From Bacilli bacterium (GTDB lineage Bacteria; Bacillota_I; Bacilli_A; ML615J-28; CAG-313), in assembly GCA_017463365.1 (NCBI GenBank), contig JAFTPH010000038.1, forward strand, positions 1 to 64,000: a stretch of 64,000 nucleotides of DNA, given 5' to 3'. Below, in pieces: positions 24,952 through 33,880 of this stretch. Within the stretch, counting starts at the first letter, position 1, and each line of letters opens with the position of its first letter. The notes under the pieces were generated by a model. The model did no database searches and was not told the DNA's origin. It saw nothing but the letters and a program-made list of their open reading frames with translations. The translations under genes and the position numbers were made by a program.

Positions 24952-25858
24952 TAATTCCCACCTCTTGTAATGCTTTACGAATATTTCCTTTATGTTTATT
25001 TAAAATTAAATCAACTTCTGCAACCTCATCAATACCTGCTAAAATTCCAAGCATGGCCTTTTTAACTGAACCATATTTGTCAAAGGCAATTTTGGCATTT
25101 AAATCATCTAAACCAGTAACCTCTTTTATTATACTAATTGAGCGAGCAACAAGTTTTTCATTAGTTGCTTGAACATCAATCATTAAGTTTTGGTATACTT
25201 TTCCCATTTTAACCATTGATGCTGTTGAAATCATATTACAAATCATTTTTTGAGCAGTGCCTGATTTCATTCTAGTTGATCCAGTAATTGGTTCAGCACC
25301 TGTTACAGCTTCAATTGGACAATCTACCATACTTGATATAATAGTATTTGCACTTGTTGAAATACTTGCAGTTTTCGCACCAACTTGTTTTGCATATTCA
25401 ATACCACCAATAACATAAGGCGTTCTTCCACTAGCAGCAATACCAATAACAATATCATTTTCTGTTAAATTAATACGTTTTAAATCTTCAATGGCCATTT
25501 CTTTAGAATCTTCAGCTCCTTCAACAGCTTGGACCATCGCACCCATTCCACCAGCCATTAAACATTGAACCATTTCTGGTGATACCCCATATGTTGGTTT
25601 ACATTCAACAGCGTCAATTAAACCAATTCTTCCACTAGTTCCGGCTCCCATATATATTAGGCGCCCATCATTCATAAACACTTCATATACCATATCAACA
25701 CATTTAGCAATTTGATCAAGAGCTTTTTCTACCGCTAACGCTACTGTCTTGTCTTCATTATTTAATTTAACAAGAATTTCTTTAGTTGATACTCTATCAA
25801 TATCTAGTGTATTTTGGTTTCTACCTTCTGTTGTTATTTTTTTTATATTTACATTCAT
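24944..25858 (-). CDS. murQ: N-acetylmuramic acid 6-phosphate etherase
   Basis: Removes D-lactate from MurNAc-6-phosphate to give GlcNAc-6-phosphate, the committed step of muramic acid salvage. The SIS domain contains MGAGTSGRIGLIDAVECKP (70-88), with Glu85 matching the catalytic acid, and GAEDS with Glu116. GSTRMKSGTAQK near 195 is the second family signature. The 304 residues are the normal length. It starts one base after the anmK stop. Product would go to NagA (not in the window) and NagB (38 kb). Confidence 0.97.
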   Translation of the reverse strand: MNVNIKKITTEGRNQNTLDIDRVSTKEILVKLNNEDKTVALAVEKALDQIAKCVDMVYEVFMNDGRLIYMGAGTSGRIGLIDAVECKPTYGVSPEMVQCLMAGGMGAMVQAVEGAEDSKEMAIEDLKRINLTENDIVIGIAASGRTPYVIGGIEYAKQVGAKTASISTSANTIISSMVDCPIEAVTGAEPITGSTRMKSGTAQKMICNMISTASMVKMGKVYQNLMIDVQATNEKLVARSISIIKEVTGLDDLNAKIAFDKYGSVKKAMLGILAGIDEVAEVDLILNKHKGNIRKALQEVGIND

Positions 25859-25859
25859 T

Positions 25860-27038
25860 TTAATTCTCCTGAGGCAAGACCATACTACCTAAACTTACAG
25901 CTTTTTTAGCTCCTGTAACTTTAATAACATTACTTGCTTTGTTCATTATTCTTAAGTAACCTAAGACTACAAAACCTACAGCTTCTTTCGCATCCGCATT
26001 AATTCCTAAATCAAAGCCGGTAATAACTTTGTAGTTTTTCGTTTTATATTTTTTTAATAAATCTAAGATATATGGATTATTCGCACCCCCACCTGATACG
26101 ACAAGTTCTCCATCATTAAAGTCTTCAACAAAAGTTTCAACTTGATTGATAATTGACTTGGCTGTAAATGCGGTAAGGGTTGAGACGATATCTTCATCCT
26201 TTAAATTATATTCTTTTGCTTTTTCAATTACTTTATTTAAAAACTCTTTACTATATTTTTCTCTACCTGTACTTTTTGGCGGTTGCATCTTGAAATATTC
26301 ATCATCCATTAACTCATCTAAAATTTCATCACAAACTTTACCACTTCTTCCAATTAAGCCAGATGCATCATATGGTTTACTAAATAACTTCATGCAAGAT
26401 GCATCAATAAGCATATTACCTGGTCCAGTGTCAAAAGCAAATACTTCATCGATTTTCGCATTTTTTGGCATATAAGTAATATTACCAATCCCTCCGATAT
26501 TTAGAAGTACTCTAGATATATCTTTATTTCTAAAAATCATAAATTCACTCATGGGAATAAGTGGAGCTCCACTTCCGCCATAAGCCATATCTAGGGTTCT
26601 AAAATCATAAATTACAAGTTTATTAAAGGCTGCACTAATTGTTGAAGCGTCCCCTAACTGTAAAGTAGATGAAGCATGCCCCCCTAAATTATTTGAATTA
26701 TGCCAAACAGTTTGTCCGTGATTAGCAATAAAATCTAACTTTTCTAAATCAAAACAAGCTTTCTCTAATACTTTTTTAACAGCTTCAACATAAGCATTTG
26801 ATAACTCTACATTTAAACTACAGATTTCTTGAATATTGGAAGAATCTGGACTAGAGTTTTTTAAGACTTTTTGTTTTAAAGATTCTGGATAACTAATTGA
26901 TTCAAACTCAACCATTTCGAAGGTTGGGTTTTTCTTATTGTTAATTTTAACTAAGGCGGCATCAACACCATCAAGGGATGTTCCACTCATTAATCCAACC
27001 GCATATAACACTTTTTTCTTTTGTAATTTCTTAAGCAT
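25860..27038 (-). CDS. anmK: Anhydro-N-acetylmuramic acid kinase
   Basis: Hydrolyses the 1,6-anhydro ring and phosphorylates anhydro-MurNAc to MurNAc-6-phosphate, the substrate of MurQ. It begins with the ASKHA motif GLMSGTSLDGVDAALVKI (15-32) and contains ANHGQTVWH, YDFRTLDMAYGGSGAPLIP and LLNIGGIGN, all diagnostic for AnmK. The 392 residues are the usual length. It implies that lytic transglycosylase products, the source of anhydro-MurNAc, are scavenged. The start lies immediately after the kinase gene upstream with no gap. Confidence 0.97.
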   Translation of the reverse strand: MLKKLQKKKVLYAVGLMSGTSLDGVDAALVKINNKKNPTFEMVEFESISYPESLKQKVLKNSSPDSSNIQEICSLNVELSNAYVEAVKKVLEKACFDLEKLDFIANHGQTVWHNSNNLGGHASSTLQLGDASTISAAFNKLVIYDFRTLDMAYGGSGAPLIPMSEFMIFRNKDISRVLLNIGGIGNITYMPKNAKIDEVFAFDTGPGNMLIDASCMKLFSKPYDASGLIGRSGKVCDEILDELMDDEYFKMQPPKSTGREKYSKEFLNKVIEKAKEYNLKDEDIVSTLTAFTAKSIINQVETFVEDFNDGELVVSGGGANNPYILDLLKKYKTKNYKVITGFDLGINADAKEAVGFVVLGYLRIMNKASNVIKVTGAKKAVSLGSMVLPQEN

Positions 27039-27995
27039 TTATCCCTCCATCAAAACCTTAGTTTTTGATAAATAGTAAGCTCCAATTATTGGATCTTGTT
27101 CATCAATTAATAAATTAAATGATAAATTCTTCTCTTTTAACATTTTATCAACATTTTCTGGAATTATCTTATTATTCTTAAATAATCCCCCTTTAAAGCC
27201 CAAAATTGAGCCATTTTCGATGTTTTGCTTATTAACTAGTCTAATTATTCCATCTACAATTAAAGATGCTTCATTTTTCATAATGGTTAAAGCTTCTTCA
27301 TCGCCATTTAAAGCAGCGGTTGAAATAATAGATGCGAAAGAGGCAATTTCTCCTTTTGTTCTTAAATAAAAGATTGATTTAAGTTTAAATGGATCATTTA
27401 TTTCAAAAGCTGATAAAAGTTTCTTATCTAGTTCAAGTAAAGCCATACTATGTTCAAAACGCATTATTAGTCTTTGACATGCATGGTGAACAAGTGAATA
27501 GGCACTACCATATTCACCAATAATATGCCCCCATCCGCCAATTAACTGTGTTTTACTATTTTTCATCCCACAGATTGCACTACCAGTTCCACCAAGAACT
27601 AAAATGCCTTCTTTTTCCTTATGATTAATAATATCACTATAACTTTGACAAGTAACCGCGTATAACGCGATAATGGCATCATTCACAATATATACGGGAC
27701 AATTAAACTTTTCTTTAAATTTTCTTTCAAGTGGCACAACATCAGGATGAACTCCCAAGCCACTTATTCCCATTGTAATATTTTTAAACTCATAAAGTTC
27801 ATCAAATTTCTTAAATATTTCTTTTAAAGCTTTATCAATTGATAAGAACTCTAAATCTTTAGTAATGGCAGGACTACCAACTCCAATTAAAGATGTATTT
27901 AGAATAACACCATCTAAATCATAAATATTAATTCTTGTTTTTGTTCCTCCCGCATCAATACATACCAAAACTGGTATTTTATTATTACTCTTCAT
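27039..27995 (-). CDS. BadF/BadG-type N-acetylhexosamine kinase (MurK/NagK-like)
   Basis: A 318-residue ASKHA kinase. The N-terminal phosphate loop is VCIDAGGTKTRINIYD, followed by GISGLGVHPDV, VNDAIIALYAV, GTGSAICG and GGWGHIIGEYGSAY, as in N-acetylglucosamine kinase and clostridial MurK. It probably phosphorylates GlcNAc and/or MurNAc at O6 in the cytoplasm. ATG 27995 overlaps the mupG end by 11 bases; a TTG five codons upstream is the alternative. With an ABC importer instead of a PTS, this enzyme would be the entry point for unphosphorylated sugars. Confidence 0.88.
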   Translation of the reverse strand: MKSNNKIPVLVCIDAGGTKTRINIYDLDGVILNTSLIGVGSPAITKDLEFLSIDKALKEIFKKFDELYEFKNITMGISGLGVHPDVVPLERKFKEKFNCPVYIVNDAIIALYAVTCQSYSDIINHKEKEGILVLGGTGSAICGMKNSKTQLIGGWGHIIGEYGSAYSLVHHACQRLIMRFEHSMALLELDKKLLSAFEINDPFKLKSIFYLRTKGEIASFASIISTAALNGDEEALTIMKNEASLIVDGIIRLVNKQNIENGSILGFKGGLFKNNKIIPENVDKMLKEKNLSFNLLIDEQDPIIGAYYLSKTKVLMEG

Positions 27996-29040
27996 CCTTT
28001 TTCCCTTCAATCATAAAACTAAATTTTGTACCTGGTTTTAAAAGATTTAATAAATCATAGCCATATTCTGGAACATATCCAATAACATTGGCTTCTTCAC
28101 ACTCAACATCTCTCATCCAGATACCAACTTCACCCATATATCTTAAGTTTAATTTGTTATCAACTGTAACTTGATATTTTTTAATTTTACCATTATTTTT
28201 AGGTTCAATATCAACTTTACTTCTTGTACTTGATCTAATTAAATATGGACTTTGATCTGGTCTTGAGTGATGTGGGCCATTTAAAATTTTTAAAACATTT
28301 AGTGGCACATCTTCAGTTAGAACAAGTGGTATTTGAATACAATCTGCTGTACAACTAATCATTTCTAAGATTTCTTCTTCTGTTGAATATGCATCACCAA
28401 TACCAATTTCATCAATACCAGTCATTATTAATTCTTGCGTACTAATATAAGTTGGTTTGTAACGATGAGCTTCAATACTTGGAACTCCTTTATATAAAGG
28501 AGGACGCTTATTAATTAAGGAAGGAATAAACGCCATTGTGGTAAAACCTAATTCATGGAATACCATATTTTTTTGAATTAACTCATAAATATCTAAACCA
28601 GTAAATGGTTTGGGATAAAAATTATAACTCATTCTTGTTTTTTTAGGATTTAAGCCTTTTTCTAACAATTTAACAAGTTTTTCAATCGAAATTGTTGAAG
28701 CATTAAGTTCAATATTACAATCTAATGTATTAGACAACTCAACAATATCATCATCATTAAATCCCCAGTCAAGTCTTAACGCATAAGTACATTTAGGAAT
28801 AACAAAGTTTTCCATCATTGGTTTAGAGACATCAATAATTAGCTGCATACCATTTTTTTCAATAACACTTGCTAATTTATCAATTTCTTCTTGAATGTTG
28901 CCAGCCTCCGGAATATGAGCGGAAGTAAACACTAATTTTATTCCCAGGTTTGCACACTCATTTAAGTATTCAAAGTTTTTTTCAATTGGGTAATCTTTTA
29001 ACCCTTCATATACGGAAACAGCAAATTTTGTTTTTTTCAT
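27985..29040 (-). CDS. mupG: 6-phospho-N-acetylmuramidase MupG (DUF871 family)
   Basis: A 351-residue DUF871 protein: a TIM barrel (about 1-240) opening with FAVSVYEGLKDYPIEKNFEY and a C-terminal beta domain (about 255-350). The Staphylococcus aureus member MupG cleaves MurNAc-6-phosphate from MurNAc-6P-GlcNAc in the cytoplasm. Family marks here are LVFTSAHIPEAG, LRLDWGFNDDDIVEL, MSYNFYPKPFTGL and GPHHSRPDQSPYLIRSSTRSK (read in parts). In staphylococci the substrate arrives phosphorylated through a PTS; no PTS gene is visible here, so the disaccharide may be phosphorylated by the adjacent kinase. Confidence 0.92.
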   Translation of the reverse strand: MKKTKFAVSVYEGLKDYPIEKNFEYLNECANLGIKLVFTSAHIPEAGNIQEEIDKLASVIEKNGMQLIIDVSKPMMENFVIPKCTYALRLDWGFNDDDIVELSNTLDCNIELNASTISIEKLVKLLEKGLNPKKTRMSYNFYPKPFTGLDIYELIQKNMVFHELGFTTMAFIPSLINKRPPLYKGVPSIEAHRYKPTYISTQELIMTGIDEIGIGDAYSTEEEILEMISCTADCIQIPLVLTEDVPLNVLKILNGPHHSRPDQSPYLIRSSTRSKVDIEPKNNGKIKKYQVTVDNKLNLRYMGEVGIWMRDVECEEANVIGYVPEYGYDLLNLLKPGTKFSFMIEGKKDEE

Positions 29041-29047
29041 AAAACCT

Positions 29048-30193
29048 CTAGTAAATTAAATATTCTTTTCTAATATTCTTAAATTCAGCTTCATCTTTAT
29101 CAAGAAGAGCCCATTCTTCTTCAAGGGTATAAGTCATATCACGAATATAATCACATCCTGTTTCAAATTCAAACATACATGGACGTCCTTCTACGTATGG
29201 CGCATTAATCTTGAAGTGTTCAGGGTAATTTTCTCTAATAACTTTAAGAATTGCCCAACTTGTTTTAATAGAATGACAAGCATTGCGGTCAGTTATATGT
29301 AAATATACTCCACCACATAATTCTCCTGCGTATTTTGAGAAAGTAGGCGTAAAGTATTGTGGTCTAAAATATACTCCTGGTAAATTTAATTCATTTAATT
29401 GGCGAGATAAAACCTCACTCTTCATCCATGGAGCACCAAATAATTCAAATGGAGTTGTTGTTCCGCGTCCTTCAGCGACATTTGTTCCTTCTAATACACA
29501 AGTAATATTATAAGCATAAGCCGTATTAATTGTTGGGAAGTTTGGAGAAGGAATAACCCAAGGAAGTGAAGTATCTTCAAAACTCATTGAACGTTCATAA
29601 TTAAGCATTGGTATAACTTCTAAATCACAACCAATTTTATATTCTTTATTAAATAATAAAGCTAGTTCTCCAATTGTTAAACCATGACGTTGTGGCATTG
29701 GATAATATCCAACAAATGAGCGATATTTTAAATCTAAAATATTTCCCTCAACTTTTTCACAATTAACTGGATTTGGTCGATCAAATACCACAAATTTTTT
29801 TCCATATTCTTTACAAGCTTGCATACAATAAGCCATTGTATAGATAAATGTGTAATAACGAGAACCAACATCTTGAATATCAATTGTCATCACATCTACC
29901 GCATCCATCATTTCTTTAGTTGGTCTGCGAGTTTTTCCATATAAACTATATACAGTAATTCCTGTTTCATCATCAATATATGTTTCTAAATGTTGCCCTG
30001 CTTGAATAGATGCACGAACACCATGTTCAGGTGAGAATAAACCCACTAAATTAGTTTGTTCACGTAAGATATCAATACTGCTTTTAAAGTTCCCATCGAT
30101 ACCTGTTGGATTAGTAATTAACCCAATTCGTTTATTTTCAAATATATTTTTAAATTCACTTACTCTTTCAATACCTAAAATAGTTCTACTCAT
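29048..30193 (-). CDS. namZ: Exo-beta-N-acetylmuramidase NamZ (DUF1343), cytoplasmic form
   Basis: A 381-residue DUF1343 protein. Bacillus NamZ removes MurNAc from the non-reducing end of peptidoglycan fragments such as MurNAc-GlcNAc. Motifs: GLITNPTGID (24-33), GLFSPEHGVRA (51-61, carrying the likely catalytic glutamate), DIQDVGSRYYTFIYTM, FDRPNPVN, PSPNFPT and EGTNVAEGRGTTTPFE. Bacillus NamZ is secreted, but this one starts directly with MSRTILGIERV and has no signal peptide, so it should act inside the cell on imported fragments. It starts inside the DUF624 gene (eight-base overlap) and lies seven bases upstream of mupG. Confidence 0.93.
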   Translation of the reverse strand: MSRTILGIERVSEFKNIFENKRIGLITNPTGIDGNFKSSIDILREQTNLVGLFSPEHGVRASIQAGQHLETYIDDETGITVYSLYGKTRRPTKEMMDAVDVMTIDIQDVGSRYYTFIYTMAYCMQACKEYGKKFVVFDRPNPVNCEKVEGNILDLKYRSFVGYYPMPQRHGLTIGELALLFNKEYKIGCDLEVIPMLNYERSMSFEDTSLPWVIPSPNFPTINTAYAYNITCVLEGTNVAEGRGTTTPFELFGAPWMKSEVLSRQLNELNLPGVYFRPQYFTPTFSKYAGELCGGVYLHITDRNACHSIKTSWAILKVIRENYPEHFKINAPYVEGRPCMFEFETGCDYIRDMTYTLEEEWALLDKDEAEFKNIRKEYLIY

Positions 30194-30851
30194 TTTCTTC
30201 TTCCTCCTCGTCTACTTGACGCATAATTTTTTCAAAATCAATTTTATTTAAACGGTAATATAATGGTTCGCAAACCTTTATTACTAAAAATGCCGGTCCA
30301 CTTAACCCTACTAAAAACCAAATTGGGGCCGCAACAATTCCCACAATTGAAATAACAAATAACACTAAAGCAATTAAAGTAATTCCAATATATCTAAAAG
30401 CAATAAACATTGAAGTTTTTAATAACTCTTTAGTTCTTAAAGTTTTAAAAGTCACTATTAGTAGTGGAATATGTAAAACCATGATAACTATGATAACAAT
30501 AAAAATAAACATAATCCAAAAACCAATATTTGATAATAACTCTCCCGGAGCAATCTTACCATAGTAATACCACATACTAATTCCGGCAATTACTAAGATT
30601 ATCCCAATCACAAGTTCCATGATAAAACTTTTTTCCGAGTATTTCATAAAATTACTGAAATACATTCTTATTGGTTTATTAGGTCCTTCTGTAATAGAAT
30701 CTTTTATTGTTGCGTACATCGCAGTAATGGCCGGTAAAATTGTTATAATTGGAATTAATAATAAAATTGTCATAATATTGACAAATACTAACATAAACAA
30801 CCATTCAAAAAAACGATGGGCTTTACTATTATATTTTCTTTCAATATCCAA
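30186..30851 (-). CDS. DUF624/YesL-family membrane protein
   Basis: A 221-residue protein with four to five membrane helices (LFMLVFVNIMTILLLIPIIT, FIMELVIGIILVIAGISMWY, IGFWIMFIFIVIIVIMVL, YIGITLIALVLFVISIVGIV) and the conserved ITAMYATIKD segment after helix 1. YesL-type proteins accompany carbohydrate ABC transporters across Firmicutes; their function is unknown. I chose TTG 30851 because AAGGAG lies eight bases upstream; a GTG three codons earlier overlaps that site. It follows the SBP gene across a strong terminator. A second copy is at 46324. Confidence 0.82.
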   Translation of the reverse strand: MDIERKYNSKAHRFFEWLFMLVFVNIMTILLLIPIITILPAITAMYATIKDSITEGPNKPIRMYFSNFMKYSEKSFIMELVIGIILVIAGISMWYYYGKIAPGELLSNIGFWIMFIFIVIIVIMVLHIPLLIVTFKTLRTKELLKTSMFIAFRYIGITLIALVLFVISIVGIVAAPIWFLVGLSGPAFLVIKVCEPLYYRLNKIDFEKIMRQVDEEEEENE

Positions 30852-30916
30852 GAAAATCACTCCTTTTTATCATATATATTTTACCATATTTTAGATTTAA
30901 AATAAAGTTATAGCAT

Positions 30917-30961
30917 AAAAAAAAAGAGATTGAATAGAACATATGTTCTATATCAATCTCT
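30917..30961 (-). terminator. Terminator between the SBP gene and the rest of the MurNAc operon
   Basis: A long stem (AGAGATTGA with TCAATCTCT, inner TAGAACATATGTTCTA) followed by nine T residues on the minus strand. Some read-through is expected, giving more SBP than enzyme mRNA. Only a weak promoter (TAAAAT preceded by TGG at about 30880) is visible beyond it. Confidence 0.85.
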
Positions 30962-30973
30962 AAATTTCATAAA

Positions 30974-32614
30974 TTATCCTGCTAATAAAGCATCTAATTC
31001 TTTTTGATAAATATCTTGTAATGAACTTAATACTACAGATGGAGTCTTATCTCCTTTAGAGTTAACAATTAAGCTTGATGATTGAGGATAAATACCATAT
31101 TCACCATAGTGAGATCCATCACCTAAACTCATTGAAACTACACCGATCATTTCGAAATAAGTTAATCCTTCAGTAGTTTGAACATCCATGATTGCAGCTA
31201 CAGATTCTGCAGAGTCAATTCTAGCTTCTAAGTAAGCTTGATATTTTTCATCTGGAGATAATGCTGTTGATTTAGATTCAGGTTTTAAACCATTTGTTAA
31301 ATCATCAAAGATGTTGAATAAGATAGCAGAACTTAATCCGTTTTCTCCGTTTTCAACGCTACGAATAGCATACATACCTTCATATCCAATAGGAATTTGA
31401 TATGTATCTAAGTTAACATCGTCATCGTTTCTTGGATAAGGAACAGCTGAAATTGAGAAGTCTAAAGTAGCTGGCCAACGTTCAGCATTTCCATAGAACC
31501 ACATACCACCAGTTTGGAATAATACTAATCCATCTTTGAAGTTAGTAGTTGAAACTGTTGATCCGTTTGGTTCCCAATATAAGTTTTCAATTTCTTGTAA
31601 ATCAGAGAATACATCAATTACAGTTTGGCTTGTTAATAATACACGACCATTTTTAATGAATGCTCCACCACGTGCTGCAACTAAACCTTTAGCAACATCG
31701 AAGTAGTCTCCACCAAATGCCCATTTTTCACCTTTTTCTTTTTCAGCATCAAATAAAGCTTGAGCTTGAGCTAATAAATCTTTAAATGCGCTCCATGTCC
31801 ATTCATTATTGTTCCATAATGTAGCTGGATCTGGTAAGTTATATTGGTCAATTAAGTCTTGATTATAGTGTAACCAGTGGTCAGGACGAGCTTCACCACT
31901 TGCATAAGCATAAACTTTACTATTGTATTGTCCCATTAAATTATAGTTATTAGATTGTTCATAGTTATAATCTGTGAAAATACCAGTTTCACGTTTAGTA
32001 TTATATAATTCAGCGATAGCACTATTTCTAGCAAGAGTTGGAACCCAGCTAGAGTCAATTAAGAAGATATCACCAACATCAGTACCATTTAAAACACCTG
32101 TGAAGATCCATTTAACACGTTCAGGTCCCCAAGGAGCTTCAGCTGGATAATCTTTATAAACGATATCGATATTATATTCAGATTCAATTTTAGCGATTAA
32201 TTGACGTTTTTCAGTTTTTCTTTCTCCACTATAGTTTGCATCGTTAGGGTCATATTCACTTACTGGTAAAACCATAATTTCGATTTCCATACCTTTTCCG
32301 TCCCAATCGTCTTTGTTATATTCCCAGTTCCAAGTTTCTGGGTCTAAGCAAAGTTCATTTTCACGGTCTAATGCGCAGTTAACGTCAGTAGGATTTATAC
32401 CTGAGTCTCCTCCTTGATAATTTGGATCTTTAGCATCACAAACAGTACATTTTCCATCTTTAAATGTATGTCCATCTTTACATTTATCAGTTACTTGTGT
32501 ACCACTACCACCGTCAGGATTATCTGGAGTTTCTTCTCCACCACCACATGCTGTTAACGCAAAAATTCCAAATAACATTACAACTGCTAATAAGAAATAT
32601 TTTTTAAGTTTCAT
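30974..32614 (-). CDS. Extracellular sugar-binding lipoprotein (SBP family 1)
   Basis: A 546-residue substrate-binding protein. Signal peptide and lipobox LTAC (Cys23) anchor it outside. A flexible linker rich in Gly/Asp follows, carrying CKDGHTFKDGKCTVC (about 44-58), a four-residue Cys/His pattern that may bind zinc or stiffen the stalk. The SBP domain (about 105-540) shows KWIFTGVLNGTDVGDIFLID, ARPDHWLHYNQDLIDQYNLP and GLVLFQTGGMWFYG. It heads the MurNAc operon, so muropeptide sugars are a reasonable guess for the ligand. No permease or ATPase follows; the permeases at 47-49 kb or 55-57 kb may serve it. Confidence 0.9.
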   Translation of the reverse strand: MKLKKYFLLAVVMLFGIFALTACGGGEETPDNPDGGSGTQVTDKCKDGHTFKDGKCTVCDAKDPNYQGGDSGINPTDVNCALDRENELCLDPETWNWEYNKDDWDGKGMEIEIMVLPVSEYDPNDANYSGERKTEKRQLIAKIESEYNIDIVYKDYPAEAPWGPERVKWIFTGVLNGTDVGDIFLIDSSWVPTLARNSAIAELYNTKRETGIFTDYNYEQSNNYNLMGQYNSKVYAYASGEARPDHWLHYNQDLIDQYNLPDPATLWNNNEWTWSAFKDLLAQAQALFDAEKEKGEKWAFGGDYFDVAKGLVAARGGAFIKNGRVLLTSQTVIDVFSDLQEIENLYWEPNGSTVSTTNFKDGLVLFQTGGMWFYGNAERWPATLDFSISAVPYPRNDDDVNLDTYQIPIGYEGMYAIRSVENGENGLSSAILFNIFDDLTNGLKPESKSTALSPDEKYQAYLEARIDSAESVAAIMDVQTTEGLTYFEMIGVVSMSLGDGSHYGEYGIYPQSSSLIVNSKGDKTPSVVLSSLQDIYQKELDALLAG

Positions 32615-32678
32615 GTTTTCCTCCTTAAAATTTATATCAGTATAATAAATACCTTTTCTTTGGCCCTATTATAATGAA

Positions 32679-32693
32679 AGAAAACGCATTCAT
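32679..32693 (-). promoter_or_regulatory. cre-like operator downstream of the SBP promoter
   Basis: ATGAATGCGTTTTCT on the minus strand matches WTGNAANCGNWNNCW at all but one fixed base. It lies roughly 8-22 bases past the expected transcription start, a roadblock position. Confidence 0.5.
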
Positions 32694-32707
32694 ATTACTT
32701 CACTATT

Positions 32708-32713
32708 ATTATA
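32708..32713 (-). promoter_or_regulatory. Extended -10 promoter of the MurNAc salvage operon
   Basis: TGCTATAAT on the minus strand. The -35 region (about 32731-32736) is weak and is overlapped by a second cre-like half-palindrome, AAGAAAGCGTTTTAACA at 32731-32747. The promoter is thus flanked by two related boxes. Confidence 0.7.
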
Positions 32714-32756
32714 GCATAATCTTGTAAAAAAAGAAAGCGTTTTAACAACTTTTTAT

Positions 32757-33743
32757 TTACTTATTTTGGCAAATTATTTCTTTTTGTGTATAAGTATAAG
32801 ATTTCCATATTTCAAAACCATAATTACGATAAATATGCATAAGGTTTGTCCAATCAATAATGATATCAGCCACACCTTTATCAATTAATTCATTAATTAT
32901 ACTTTTCAATATGTTATTCGCAATATTTCTTCTTCGGTAATTTATATCTACCCCAAGCGGCCCAATTCCCCCGATTTTTTCGAAACGACCATGAAAATTC
33001 AAACTATAACTAGTAAGAATAGTTGGAGTATTATAATCACAAAATTTGCAAAAACCAACAACATTTTCTAATTCATCAATACAGATCATATATTCATAAC
33101 CTGTTCCACCCTTTTCCACATAATCAAGGAATTCAATATGCCATCTACCAGGCCAATTGTTTTTAATAAGGACATCTATTTTTGATAAATCATTAATGTT
33201 AGCTCTTCTAATTTGATAATTTTTTCCATCTTTAAATGGTTTAAGCATTTCTTTTTTAGTATCAACCGTTACATGTTTTACTAAATCGTTAGTATCATAT
33301 CCTAAAGTATAACCTCTTTTACTAAACCAATCACGATAATACTTAAGATCTGTCGGAAGTCCAGGAAAAAAGTTAAAGTAATCACGACCTAGATTAATAA
33401 CTTCTTTGTTTTGTTTTTCAAAAATTTCCTCAACTAAATTAAGTAGTTTACTACCGATTCCTTGATTTCTAAATCCAGGCATTACATAGATTAAACTAAT
33501 CCAACCACTCTTTTCATATGTGGGCAAATCATAATCTTTTTCCCATATTTTTCCAATTATAAAACCAACTGGTTGATTATTAATTAAACATACAAACGAT
33601 GAATCTAATACTTTGTCACCATATGAAAAAACATTTTTTTCAAACAATTTTTTAGTTATGGGGAATATAAAACCTAGTTCTTTATTCCACATTTCGTATA
33701 ACAAATTATACTCTTTAAAATCTCTTAATTTAACAATATTCAT
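32757..33743 (-). CDS. Tandem GNAT-family N-acetyltransferase
   Basis: A 328-residue protein made of two GNAT domains. The first (about 1-155) carries the acetyl-CoA motif YVMPGFRNQGIGSKLLNLVE; the second (about 175-328) carries GPLGVDINYRRRNIANNILKSI. Its neighbours are amino-sugar genes, and GNAT genes also occur in the Bacillus MurNAc cluster, so re-acetylation of an amino sugar is possible. The acceptor is unknown. The start has GGAG, and a separate promoter lies upstream. Confidence 0.85.
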   Translation of the reverse strand: MNIVKLRDFKEYNLLYEMWNKELGFIFPITKKLFEKNVFSYGDKVLDSSFVCLINNQPVGFIIGKIWEKDYDLPTYEKSGWISLIYVMPGFRNQGIGSKLLNLVEEIFEKQNKEVINLGRDYFNFFPGLPTDLKYYRDWFSKRGYTLGYDTNDLVKHVTVDTKKEMLKPFKDGKNYQIRRANINDLSKIDVLIKNNWPGRWHIEFLDYVEKGGTGYEYMICIDELENVVGFCKFCDYNTPTILTSYSLNFHGRFEKIGGIGPLGVDINYRRRNIANNILKSIINELIDKGVADIIIDWTNLMHIYRNYGFEIWKSYTYTQKEIICQNK

Positions 33744-33765
33744 ATCTATATACTCCTATATTAAT

Positions 33766-33794
33766 ATTTTACTATTAATATATTTTTTTTACAA
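33766..33794 (-). promoter_or_regulatory. Promoter of the tandem GNAT gene
   Basis: TTGTAA (33789-33794), a 17-base spacer and TAAAAT (33766-33771) on the minus strand, just past the terminator of the surface-protein gene. Confidence 0.6.
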
Positions 33795-33802
33795 TAATAT
33801 AG

Positions 33803-33839
33803 AAAATAAAAATATGAGGAAGATTAAATCTTCCTCATA
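33803..33839 (-). terminator. Terminator of the 1322-residue surface protein gene
   Basis: Stem TATGAGGAAGATT / AATCTTCCTCATA (33813-33839) followed by TTTTTATTTT on the minus strand. Confidence 0.85.
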
Positions 33840-33880
33840 CCTTTTATATAGTTATAAGATATTTAATAATTATCTAATTA

